Shown: in pieces, positions 12,507 to 22,969 of the stretch | Position numbering within the stretch: position 1 is the first letter of the stretch | How the letters are laid out: each line of letters begins with the position of its first letter | Origin: Moniliophthora roreri | Taxonomy: Eukaryota; Basidiomycota; Agaricomycetes; Agaricales; Marasmiaceae | Reading direction: 5' to 3' | DNA: 64,000 bases | Assembly: GCA_001466705.2 (NCBI GenBank) | Contig: LATX02000244.1 | Location: 248,001 to 312,000, forward strand | Notes under the pieces: generated by a model | What the model was told of the DNA's origin: nothing | The model's input: the letters and a program-made list of their open reading frames with translations, nothing else | The model's database searches: none | Translations under genes and position numbers: made by a program

Positions 12507-12891
12507 ATGAAGCTTTCACGCCGATTGGGTTTCTTCATCGTAGTCTCCCGTTTTCTCCGTGGCGCATATGCAGCACCTATCGCACGTAATGCTGCTCTCT
12601 CTTCTAGCAGTCCGAATACGAGTGGCACATGTGAGGTTGAGGCGTGCATCGGTCTGGTAAATGCATTGGTCACCTTGATATTTTTGAGGCTGACGTTATG
12701 AGCAGAGCGACCCTAGCACCCTAGACAGTGACCAGATGTCTCCGGAACTTCGTCTCAAGGTAAGTTCACTTCTCTTCATTTGTGTTCTGGTGCTTGAACA
12801 AATTTCCAAATAGCGCACGTCATCCGCATCGTCTACGTGCACCTTCGTGGAGGACCAACCAGTATGCACTGGGGTTCAGGGTTCTGGTTGA
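12507..12891 (+). CDS. Small secreted cysteine peptide precursor paired with membrane gene A
   Basis: Three exons, 12507-12656, 12706-12759 and 12814-12891, joined by two phase-0 GT-AG introns, encode 93 residues. The N-terminus MKLSRRLGFFIVVSRFLRG followed by AYAAP is a convincing signal peptide with a cleavage-like A-Y-A. The middle is Ser/Thr-rich with two Cys (T-C-E-V-E-A-C). The exon 2-3 junction creates a dibasic K-R (LRL-K|R), a Kex2-type site, immediately before the last segment TSSASSTCTFVEDQPVCTG. This two-Cys terminal segment resembles the RTVCTGC end of the 47100 product. Not recognised as any named family. It is transcribed away from membrane gene A, 1349 bp away (about 760 bp without the inserted element). 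Confidence 0.6.
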
Positions 12892-13316
12892 TGGCATTTT
12901 TATTGTCAGCTTGGAGTGTTTCATGTGGCGACTAGTGATAAATGTCAGTGAAGACTTGCGCGATACAAGTTTGGTTCGATAAGTCACGGAACAGTGTTCA
13001 AAAATTGAATTCCAGACCCACTTATGCCCTTGCCTGGAAGCCTTCTTGCAATAATCATTAATACACATGCTAGAAGTGCTGCTTTCATCCATGGTCCTCA
13101 CCCAGACAGTCAGATTCAGTGTATGAATGTCCTCATCTCATTACCGCTGCAGGGACTAATTATATTAATTCGTCGAATGAAAACTCATGCTCCGGATGTA
13201 CAAATACAAGACTAATTAATTAGTACAGATCCCACACTAACAATAAGCATCCCAAATTTGAAAGCTTCTCCATTACAGAAATGAAGAAGAAATCATACTG
13301 CTCATAAGTATACGAT
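12892..13316. other. Intergenic between convergent peptide and HAM1-like genes
   Basis: AT-rich 3' flanks of both genes; I see nothing else. Confidence 0.5.
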
Positions 13317-16055
13317 TCACAGGTTGACGTCAAAGGCGCTACTTTGCCATCCTTTACTCCGCCGTTCCACATCCACCCTCATACTAACGGCATCTCTGAA
13401 CGTCTCAACCTGTCTCTTACCTTCCTCAACAGCTCCCTCAACCTGTGCCTTCAAATCCTGTGTATCGACATTCATGTCGACGTCAGCGTCCATTTGCTCC
13501 TCTACCTCTCCACCCACTCTCTTCAACCTCTTACTAACGCTCTCCGATGCCGTGCCAACCGGTCCTCTCTTCTCGCCGCTGAGAATCTGAGGTTCAGCGC
13601 CCACCGCAATTGCACCAGTACCGGTCTTCCTCTCCCCAGTCTCCAGATCGATTTTCTCTTCTTCAACGACAACACCCGTGCCCGTAGCTGTCCATTTGGT
13701 CTCCCTGCCTTTATTTCTGCCCAAACCTTCTCTCCTCATCCTTCCAATCTCAGAAATGAATGCGGCCGTAAATGCAGCACCACCCCCAAGGCCTGTATCC
13801 CCAAACACCTCGGCCCTCTTTGAAATGTCATATGCCAACCCATCGACATACTCGAATGCACTCTGGATCTGTGCACTCAACGCCTTCTCCATCGCATCCT
13901 TAAACCGCATCACGAAGATAGGCTTAAACACACCAATCAGAATTTGATGATTGGACTCCTTGACTTCGAGCTCCACGTCCTCTGCGATGGAAACAGAGAC
14001 GCGTTCGACGACGTGGAAGGAGCGATGGAGATCACGTTGGAAAATGGTTGTTTGCTTGCCTTGGATAGGTCGGTTGGTCATCGAGGTCGAGGGTGCGACA
14101 TCGGATGTACGTTGCGCACCTGAAGCCACAGGTGCAAGCTTAGTGCGTGCAGAAGCAGGTATGAGTCGTACTTTGATGTCAACGTCGATACCTTTGGGTG
14201 GAAGTGTGAAGGTAACGAGACCCGTGTAATCTTTAGGTGCAACAGAGGCGGTCTTATCACGGTAGAAGAATGATACGTCCTTGAGTGCCAGTTGCACCGC
14301 CTGTGCACGAAGGTGGGTAAGTGTGCCAATCTGGGTCTCTGAGGAAGCTGCTGCAGGAGTGACAATGTCTACATCGGTAATATTACGAATGTAAACGTGC
14401 GAAGGGAGAAGTTCAAAGGAGGAAATGTCGACGTTCTCGAGGACCAGTTCGCTTTCTTGGTCTTTGAATTCAATTCTACGGATAAACTGAGAACATATTC
14501 AGGGTCACACAAGGCTTTTTCATACCTCGGTATGGGTATATCCTTCATCATAGAGATGAATTTTGGAGCATCTGTGTCATTTGTCAGAAATGTACAATGG
14601 AATGGTACACTCATTGACTCACAAACTCTGGCAATGTCTTGCCAGAACCACGTAACCTTCTCGATGACAGCTTGCAGACCCGTTTCGGCTTCAGCAGTGC
14701 CTTCCATGAGACCTTGTTCGATAGCTTGTCCAAGCTTGACGTGCGCTTCTCCAACCCGAGCCAAATCGTCATCGTTCTTCAAACCCTGCTGGAACTTGAC
14801 GCTCTCTTGCTTGAATTTCTCCAGGTCGCTCTTCCACTTTCTTCCAAAATCGGAGTTGGCGTCTAGCATACGCCTCCACCTATCCCTTAAGTCCTTCCGA
14901 GCTTTATTCGACTCATCGGATCGGATATAACCAGGCTCGTCGAGATCTTTTCGCAGATGAGCGAAAAAATCGTCGAACCACTGCTTCAAATCGGCATCTT
15001 GCCTAATATCCAGGATACATTGGCGCAGGGTAGTGATGAGTGCGGATAGCGAAGTGTGGGAGAGACGTTCGAGGAGTGTTTGGATAGAACGAAGAGCTTT
15101 GGGTATGTGCTGCTCTGGTGTGGGATCGTTGACCATGGAATCTAGAGTATCCGAGTTGGCTTGGGCGGTGGCGTCAAAACCTCGGGTGATCCACTTGTTT
15201 AAGATACCGAAAAGAGTATCAAGTGACTGGTGGTATTCTTCATCCCTTTGTGCTCGTTCGCACATCTAAGTGCAATCAGAATTTAGTGAGACATTAAAGA
15301 ACCAACGACGTACTCGGTAGAAGGAGTCCTGGAATTTGGAACTTGTTCGTTTGGTGATCTCCGAGGCTTTCGCAGTGCCCTCTTGACCAGCACCAATAAC
15401 AGAGGTACCTGCATCTTTTAGGGTATCCATACCGTGCTCGAAGGCCACCTTAGGATCCTCCTCCTGCTTCAACCTCTCTTTATCCCGACCAAGAGTATCA
15501 CGTTTTCCACGCTGCACCTCTTCATCGGTCTTTCGTAGAGACTCTTTGGCATGCGCTGCTGAAGCCTCGACGAGTTCGGCAGCATCTGCTAATGAGAGAC
15601 GAGCGAAGGAAGAAAAATCGTAGAAGAGAGACGAGGACTCGGATGAGATTCCAGTCCAGAGGATTTGGAGGATAGTGCGCAAGGAAGAACGGATATCATC
15701 AAGGTCTTTGGTAGCTTCGTCGGTATCGAGAGATGCGTCGACTTCGGTCTGGGAATAGTTTCCTTCGGAGAGATGATATAAGGCCTCCTGGAGAACGTTA
15801 TCCTCTAAAAAGAACAATAAACAACTGCACACCGAAGCTCAATTGTCACTTACTGTTCTTATGCTCGCCTAGATGCTGGTACGCAGTCGCAATGTCCCTT
15901 ACACGATCTGTAAGAACACGCCCTTGTCTACTGAGAGATCCTTCTGCCTGGGTAAGGATATCCTTTTTGAACCACTCGAGAAAGTCATAGATTTGCTGGT
16001 GAGATGGAAGTTTTCCAGCTTCGAGAGCTGCAGTGATATCGATAGCTTTGTTCAT
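13317..16055 (-). CDS. HAM1-like protein (HAM1 N- and C-terminal regions)
   Basis: Large fungal protein of the HAM1-like group, which has a predicted lipid-binding BPI-like fold; cell role unknown to me. The first exon MNKAIDITAALEAGKLPSHQQ and IYDFLEWFKKDIL match the family's N-terminal start. The middle is a long helical region (DDIRSSLRTILQILWTG; DPKVAFEHGMDTLKDAG; RSDESNKARKDLRDRWRRML). The C-terminal part contains ALKDVSFFYRDKTA, TGLVTFTLPPKGIDVDIKVR, HRSFHVVERVSVSIAEDVEL and KPIFVMRFKDAMEKALSAQI, as in the HAM1 C-terminal domain, followed by a charged tail ending at 13317. Four or five short introns; no frame break seen. It is convergent with the peptide gene at 12507. Confidence 0.78.
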
Positions 16056-16662
16056 GATTGAAAGACTTGAACGACACTTCTTGCACTGAAAGCATTTTTA
16101 TAGTGTCTGAGGTCGAAATGAGTGCGCAGCGTCATAGGCGTCGACGCGATCTCCTTCGATTGTTATTACGCCAAAGGCGAGTCACCAATGACGCCGGGAG
16201 TAGTTTTGTTGATCTTGTGATAGTTTAAACTCCTTTCGCGATGTCAGGAATGAGCAAATCAACTGCATACCAGATCTCCACCGGATCCCACCAGTGCTAG
16301 TTTCAACGATCAACCGTCACTGCATCCTTCTGTTCCACTTGAGATTCAAGAACAGTGGCTTGAGGGTGGAAAAAGGAAGCTGGAAGGCCGAAGAAGGTTG
16401 GAGTCGAGGGGAGAACAGGGCACATCCAATGCATATCCTTGAATGACCATGGGAAATCCCCTTCGTGAAACGGAGCCACTCTCTGGGCGCTTTGGGGCCT
16501 GGCACCGTCATTCGATGCTTCATTTATTGAATATACCGTTATAAAACTTTTTATGGCCTGTCTGGTATAAATTTACGAGCTCTTGAGCTGGTTATCGTAG
16601 CATGGTCAGCAATAACAACTATCACTCATAAGCGTCCATAGAATAGATACACAATAAAGATG
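16056..16662. other. Intergenic upstream of the HAM1-like gene
   Basis: Promoter side of the HAM1-like gene and 3' flank of the EH-domain gene. A short minus ORF (16523-16317) has no recognisable features. Confidence 0.5.
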
Positions 16663-19157
16663 TCATGATACAGCAATTTCCTCGTACGCAGGCGGCGGCA
16701 TATCCGAGCTCTCTTCAACGCGACGTGCAGACCGTTGATCGGCCTCTTGCCTTAGTCTCTGGTTCTCTCCCGTGAGCTCCTCCACTCTCCTCCTCAACTG
16801 TGTCTGAGTCTCCACCGACCCACCCTCCAAGTCCCTTATCCGCCGTTGAAGCCTTCTATTCTCCCTCGCAAGCGACCTCTCGATCTGCTTCTGCGCATCC
16901 AACTCAACACTCGCCGTCTGGAGCTGAGCCACGGATTCAGTCAATTCCTGCACTTGACGCCGTAACCGTGTATTCGCCCGTGCGAGATCTTCATTTATAA
17001 GCATCTGCAACTCTTCGTCTCCTCCAGACGAGGGAATATGCATAGACTCGCGCAACTCTTCAGTCTGACGCCTCAGAGAATCAGACTCCTCGGCAAGCTC
17101 GCGATGAATCATCTTCTGCACCTCAAGCTCGGCGGTGCAGGTGTGAAGCTTGTCCGCAAGTTCCTGTACCCTTGTCTGGAGCGACGCATTCTCCAGCTCG
17201 ACTTGTTCTTTCGCCCTGCAAGAGGCTTCGAGCTGGACTATGGTGTGATCCCGATCTTCAATTTCACTACGAAGGTGCTCGATCTTGGCTGAGGCACAGG
17301 CGGAACGTTTACGCTCTTCTTCCAAATTCGTTTGAATGTCCTGGATCGCCTCAAGTGCAGATTGAAGTCGCACGTTTTCTCGGCGCATGGCGAAAAGCTC
17401 ATTTTTGATTCTTCGGATTTCCGCATGCAGGGCTTCGGTATTCTCGGACTCGGACGGCTCGGACGACGACGACGACGACAGGTGAATCGGTGGGCTCTGA
17501 GGTTGATACTCCTCGGGTTTGGGTGGAAGAGTCGGCGTTGTGGGGGCTCGCCTAGGTGATTTGCTGCTACCCTCGGAATTAGATTCATCTGCAGCGATTT
17601 CAGCAGGAAACGTAGGAGCTCTTGGAGAATCGGGTATACCTGGGGTCCTGAAGTCCTTGGATGGAGGCGTTGGTGGTTTCGGTGCTTGCGCGTTGTCGTA
17701 AAGGGATAACCTAACATCCCTGTGTAGTTCTGGGAGCACAGATTAAGGGGGAGAATTGCATTGGAGACATTATATTCATACCTGGTGTTTTGACTTCGTG
17801 TGCTGATAGAAACGGTGAAGTGGTGATCTCATCCTTCTCGATAGTTTCGTTATCGACCTGTTCCTCTTCTCCAATAGTTGAACCAAGAGGCCTAGACATA
17901 GAAGTGTAGCACAGTACCCACCTGGAGAATTTTCGCCATTCACAGCATCTAAGAGGGAACTACACGACAGAGGTAAGACGTTGGGGATGTCGAGGCCACT
18001 GCGCGCGCGGTAAACCAGGAATAGAGCAATAGTGAAGCCTTGGTACGACAAGTGCCCGGTATGAGAGGGATCGGCAAGGTCCCTGTGGAAAGTTGCATCA
18101 CAATATTCCGATAGACTTGGAAAAGTGAGAAAGTAATCTCACCATATCCGAGATAAATCATGGTGTGAAAGGGTCGATTGTAGCAAGAATGGCACAAGTG
18201 AATCCCCATTGACAAAGCCAGTCCCGATAGGATCTAGATCTCTAAATTGTTGTTTCGTAGACTCCAAAAACAGTGGTGTAAAGTTCCAGCCTTCCAGATC
18301 CCTGCGTTTAATAGGGCTTCGGGGTGCAAAGGATGGACTTTTGGGCGATTGAATCTCAATGGCTGGTAGAGGCTCAAAGGCTTGATCCTGGACATGAAAG
18401 GGGATAGAAGGTGGCAAGGTAGTAAAACGTTCGTCTAGTAGCCCCTCGATGAAGTACATGGATAGGCAGAATTCAGCAGCATTGAGGTAGCCTTCCCTTC
18501 GTTTGTCAACGAGATCCCTGAGATGGGAACTATAGATTCCGTATGACAGGGAAATCATGCAACTCACCATACGGAAGTGAGCGTCAATGCCGAAAGTTCC
18601 GATTTAATCCATAGTTGCCAGACGCGTTCACCTACCCATGCTCGTTAGCCAATAGCCAATACAATGACGCAAGTATACTGAATACCACACTCACAATTAA
18701 GAACCCCTTCCGATGCACCAGCCTTTTCGAAGATTCTTTGATATTGAGCTCTGCTATTTGGCGACAACGATGGGTAGTCCTTCGGGTTCACATTCCCAAA
18801 AGCCGTAGGCGGATTGAAGCGGCTCAAAGTGACCACGGGAGCGTCTTAAGGGTTCACGAACTATAAACATCTGACATAGGGAATGAGCGACCACATACAG
18901 TTTTCTGCCAAATAACGCTTCATGGGTACCCCTCGCTGTGCCCATCCCATCAATCTCAAAGCAATTGTCACCTCCTCACGACTCAAATACCCCTTAGACC
19001 CTCCATCCGCCAGATTCCAAACATCCGAAAGTACTTCCGGCGTCAATCCAGATTGCAGGAAAAGCTCGACTGCAGCATCGGGTTCCAAATTGTCGTTGGT
19101 CGAATTGGCGAGAATTCTATCGATTAAAATAGTTTCATCGAGTGAGGGGGGAATCAT
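16663..19157 (-). CDS. EH-domain endocytic scaffold (Ede1/Eps15-like) with three EH domains and coiled coil
   Basis: Endocytic adaptor type: EH domains bind NPF peptides at clathrin/actin patches. EH1 lies in the first exon: AAVELFLQSGLTPEVLSDVW joined to NLADGGSKGYLSREEVTIAL and RLMGWAQRG. EH2 begins YPSLSPNSRAQYQRIFEKAG and continues in DKRREGYLNAAEFCLSMYFI. EH3 is WNFTPLFLESTKQQFRDLDP then SYQGFTIALFLVYRARSG. After a Pro/Ser/Thr-rich linker comes about 200 residues of heptad-like coiled coil (ENVRLQSALEAIQDIQTNLE onward). The protein ends with SDMPPPAYEEIAVS, where PPAY is a WW/Nedd4-type PY motif. Ede1 proteins are usually longer and often carry a UBA domain; none is seen here. Start set at the second Met (MIPPSLDET, 19157); 19184 would add nine residues. 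Divergent from RPL3, 592 bp apart. Confidence 0.82.
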
Positions 19158-19749
19158 AATGAGTACAAGAGGGTATCCTTGCAACTAGCACAGGTTATAT
19201 TGCCCGCAGTGCTGTTGAAGGGCAAGTTGCATCTCTCGACTGCGGGTCCTTGGCAGTGGTGCACTATCAAGTAAATAAGGGTGGAAATGTCCGCGTGATC
19301 GAGGAAGGATTGCCTGCTGTAGCAATGGCCTCAATGATGTCTGATGCAGTGCATGCGCAGCGGAAAACATGACGTGAAAACAGCGAGAATATCTTAGGAA
19401 TTCCTGAAATTTCACTGTAGCTGACTGACTGGGATAGGACCAAGAACGTCAAAAAAAACTCGTTCACTCGGGTGAGGGCAAGACTAGAGAAATCATCGAG
19501 AAAAGTGCATTCGAATAGTCCGTAAGCTGTTTAATGATAAAAGAAGAAGCAGAGACATTGAGGAACAAGTACGAGCCTAGGGCCCGAGGAGAGCTAGGCA
19601 GATGGGAACTTCCTCCCAATCCTGGGTACTGTACAGTTGCTTGTTTCGCACGGTAGAGTGGCTTACGGAAATTGCCGTTGGTCTGCTCTACCCGAAATTT
19701 GTGGACGTCGCGCTCGATACATTCCCCGCCCTCCTCAAGATCCCTCAAG
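19158..19749. other. Bidirectional promoter region, EH scaffold / RPL3
   Basis: A 592-bp divergent promoter. Open frames here are fragments with no recognisable domain. Confidence 0.5.
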
Positions 19750-21261
19750 ATGAGGTATGTTTCCATGATTTATAGCTGTAGAAGAATAGATAACCGACTG
19801 AATTTTTTGCTACTCTAGTCACCGTAAGGTTCGTCGAAAATCTGAAGAGAAATGTACCTAGGCTGATACTGAGTCCTAATAGTACGAAGAGCCCCGTCAC
19901 GGTTCTCTTGGATTCCTGCCGCGGAAACGTGCCGCTCGTCACCGTGGAAAGGTCAAGTCGTTCCCCAAGGTGGGTAGAATCAATCGCTGGAACTATATCT
20001 CTGGTACTCAAAAAGTTTCTGTGAAATAGGATGACCCCAAGAAGCCTGTTCACTTGACCGCTATTATGGGCTACAAGGCTGGTATGACCCACGTTGTTCG
20101 TGATCTCGACCGTCCTGGATCCAGTGCGTTACAACAAGTACTGTTAATCTATTGTTTTTCTGACATTCCAATTCAGAGATGCACAAGCGTGAGGTTGTGG
20201 AGGCTGTCACCATTGTTGAGACGCCTCCCATGATGGTCGTCGGTGTCGTTGGCTACGTCGAGACTCCACGCGGTCTCCGCACCCTCACCACTGTCTGGGC
20301 CTCGCACTTGTCAGATGAAGTCAAGCGTCGCTTCTACAAGAACTGGTACCGCTCCAAGAAGAAGGCCTTCACTCGCTACGCTAAGAAGCACGCTGAGGAT
20401 GGTGGAAAGTCTCGTGCTCGTGAACTCGAGCGCATCCGCAAATACTGCACTGTTGTCCGTGTCCTTGCACACACTCAGATCCGCAAGACGGGTTTGAGCC
20501 AGAAGAAGGCACATTTGATGGAGATCCAAGTTAATGGCGGTTCCGTCGCTGACAAGGTCGAATACGCGCAGAACCTGTTCGAGAAGCCCATCGAAGTCTC
20601 GTCAGTGTTCGAGCAGGACGAGAACGTTGATGTTATTGCAGTTACCAAGGGTCACGGATTCGAGGGTGTTACCCACAGATGGGGCACCAAGAAGCTTCCT
20701 AGGAAAACACACAAGGGTCTCCGTAAGGTCGCTTGTATCGGTGCATGGCATCCTTCCAAGGTTATGTTCTCGGTGGCTCGTGCCGGTCAAAGTGCGTTAT
20801 CTTCTCCTAACTCTTCATGTAAGTGAACATTTTGCTGAACCACTAATTAGACGGTTACCACCACAGAACTGAGCTCAACAAGAAGATCTACCGCATTGGT
20901 TCTGGCACTGATGAGGGTAATGCTTCAACTGAGCACGACATCACCAAGAAGGCCATCACACCCATGGGTGGCTTCCCTCACTACGGTATTGTCAAGAACG
21001 ACTTCTTGATGCTCAAGGGCTCTATTCCTGGTACCAAGAAGCGTGTCATCACCATCCGTAAATCGCTCATGGTTCACACCTCTCGTCGTGACCTTGAAAA
21101 GGTCGACCTCAAGTTCATCGACACATCGTCGAAATTCGGTGTAAGCTGTCCTTCCGTCGATGCGTGCATGACTTGGATGCTGATGTTTCGTTTAGCACGG
21201 TTCTTTCCAAACCCCCGAAGAAAAGGCTGCGTTCTTGGGAACGCTCAAGGCCCGCGCATGA
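19750..21261 (+). CDS. RPL3: 60S ribosomal protein L3 (uL3)
   Basis: Component of the large ribosomal subunit near the peptidyl transferase centre. The first two exons are micro-exons: 19750-19754 (ATGAG) and 19819-19828 (TCACCGTAAG). With exon 3 from 19883 they give [20 protein letters not shown]. Downstream: [113 protein letters not shown] and the terminal [18 protein letters not shown]. All eukaryotic uL3 landmarks are present with no frame break. Codon use is strongly biased toward C-ending codons, as expected for a highly expressed gene. Confidence 0.98.
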
Positions 21262-21977
21262 GTGTTGGATGTACCTTTACTCTTTATTCCTTAGGCACCT
21301 CTATGTACATGACTTACCCCCACCACGATATGCGATATACTGCATGCTGCCTCGGATCGTCACAGAGTTGCTTAAGGATTACTCTCTTCCCTATGCACTG
21401 ATGAACCTGTCTGCAGTTGATCGAGAACTTGCCCTCCTTCCCGCGGCTTCGTCGTTGGAATTCCAAAGTGCGCCAAGGGCCATCGTTATTTATTTGTCTA
21501 GGCCGCTAACTCAATCGTCTTCATACCACACCAACGACGTCAATGTGACACTTTAGTCCCAAGTCTTCACGCAAACCATTCCACTCCACTCTTTCAGTGT
21601 CTTGAAATGTGAAACGCAGATGAGTCAAACGCGGATAATAAGTAGTGATGTATGTGCCTCACTATACGGCGCACCAGTCGTGCGCCATTGGATGGTTGAG
21701 TCCTTAAGGTATGTTGCCTACATTGCTCGCGGACTTTTATGAACGTGATGATTGATGACTGGTCGGCCATTGATAGATGGAGCGGTGTCAACGCCCCAGC
21801 CCCTCAGCCCCTATCAAAGTTGAGACGAAATGAACTTTGGTTTCAGCGTCAAAATTCTGGCTTAGACACACGTAGATTGACGACGACTCTAGCTCAGACA
21901 ACCTTCGCGAAACGTATAAAAGACTCTGAAGTTCATAACAAATTTCCCCTATTATCGCCCTTCAACTCGTGGCCATC
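21262..21977. other. Intergenic, with TATA-type promoter of the following gene
   Basis: Downstream flank of RPL3. TATAAAAG at about 21916-21923 lies roughly 60 bp before the ATG at 21978. No other feature seen. Confidence 0.45.
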
Positions 21978-22424
21978 ATGAACAATCACAGATTACTATG
22001 CTTCGCAAGGCCCAAAGTCGTATCATACCTCAGGATATGCGATGAAGCAAGTCGCATTCAACTTTGCCCTCCCTCAAAAGTCCTCGGCGAAATAGCGCCA
22101 CATCTGTTCTCGAATTATTGCTCTACGCAATGCGGCCAACGATGGAAGATCCATCGAGAAGCACGCAAGGCGAAGAGAAAGGTAATTCGCTCTCGTCATA
22201 CAACCCCCTTCCTTTACGGGCGCAAACCTAAGCGAAGCTCGCCACTCAGGTGAGAATTCATCCCCTTTACGATTGAATGACTCTTACCCCGAGATGTTAG
22301 ATATGAACTACCCTGCGATGGCTTCCTTCAGGAGCTCGAACCGGTCCAGGACATCATCAAAGTAGAAGTGCCCGCTGCTACTAGGTCCGGACCCAAGCTC
22401 ATGTCATGGGCGCCCAAAGTTTGA
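21978..22424 (+). CDS. Small hypothetical protein with clustered Cys
   Basis: Not recognised. Two exons (21978 to about 22251, and about 22301-22424) separated by an intron GTGAGA...TTAG give roughly 130 residues. The first part has FSNYCSTQCGQRWKIHREAR, i.e. C-x3-C followed by a basic helix (EARKAKRK), plus earlier Cys in RICDEASRIQLCPPSK, which could form a small metal-binding fold. The end is YELPCDGFLQELEPVQDIIK then a short Pro/Ala tail and TGA at 22422-22424. A TATA box about 60 bp upstream supports transcription. Function unknown. Confidence 0.45.
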
Positions 22425-22969
22425 ACTGATTGGATGAAGTAGGGATTTCTCGCTATCACCTGAAACGGCTCGATGGATAGTCCATAGACGGCTATTGTAA
22501 CCTTCACTACCAGTCATTCCCCAAAGTTGTATCTAGCAACACGGTTTCTGACAAATACTTAGAAATCTATTCTTTCCAGAGGTTGGGTCGTTCTCGGTAG
22601 CGTATTACTGGGTATCACATAAAGCGGGAAAGTACAGCGATGCAAGAGGGACTTTCTATCAACTAGAATTATAATGACCCTTAGCCACTTGTACTTTATG
22701 ATCAAATACGGGCATAATTATTTGCTTCTCTAACCGATACTTCATCAATTCCGACACTACAGTGGCTTCGATTTCAAACGAATGGGTTTTGCCTAGCAAA
22801 CAGAAAGCTGTTCTTTGCGCTGAGAGACGTCTCATAGCGAGCGTTAGTGATACATTAATAGGTGTTACTACAAACTCGTCCGTAATGAATCCACAACATA
22901 CAGATAAATTACCATTTGTTGGCACTATCATTTCATCAGTCGTTTCCTTAAAGACGCTTCAGTGGCGAC
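22425..22969. other. Intergenic between convergent genes
   Basis: 3' flanks of the small gene and of the OPT transporter. A 90-codon minus ORF (22931-22659) shows no signal or domain and is probably chance. Confidence 0.45.

Noticed and set aside
13324..14229. Several long plus-strand frames opposite the HAM1-like gene
   Set aside because: They mirror the coding strand's codon bias and lack any domain; antisense shadows.
22659..22931. Minus-strand 90-codon frame as an extra C-terminal exon of the OPT gene
   Set aside because: The OPT C-terminus is clear, with its own stop at 22970-22972.
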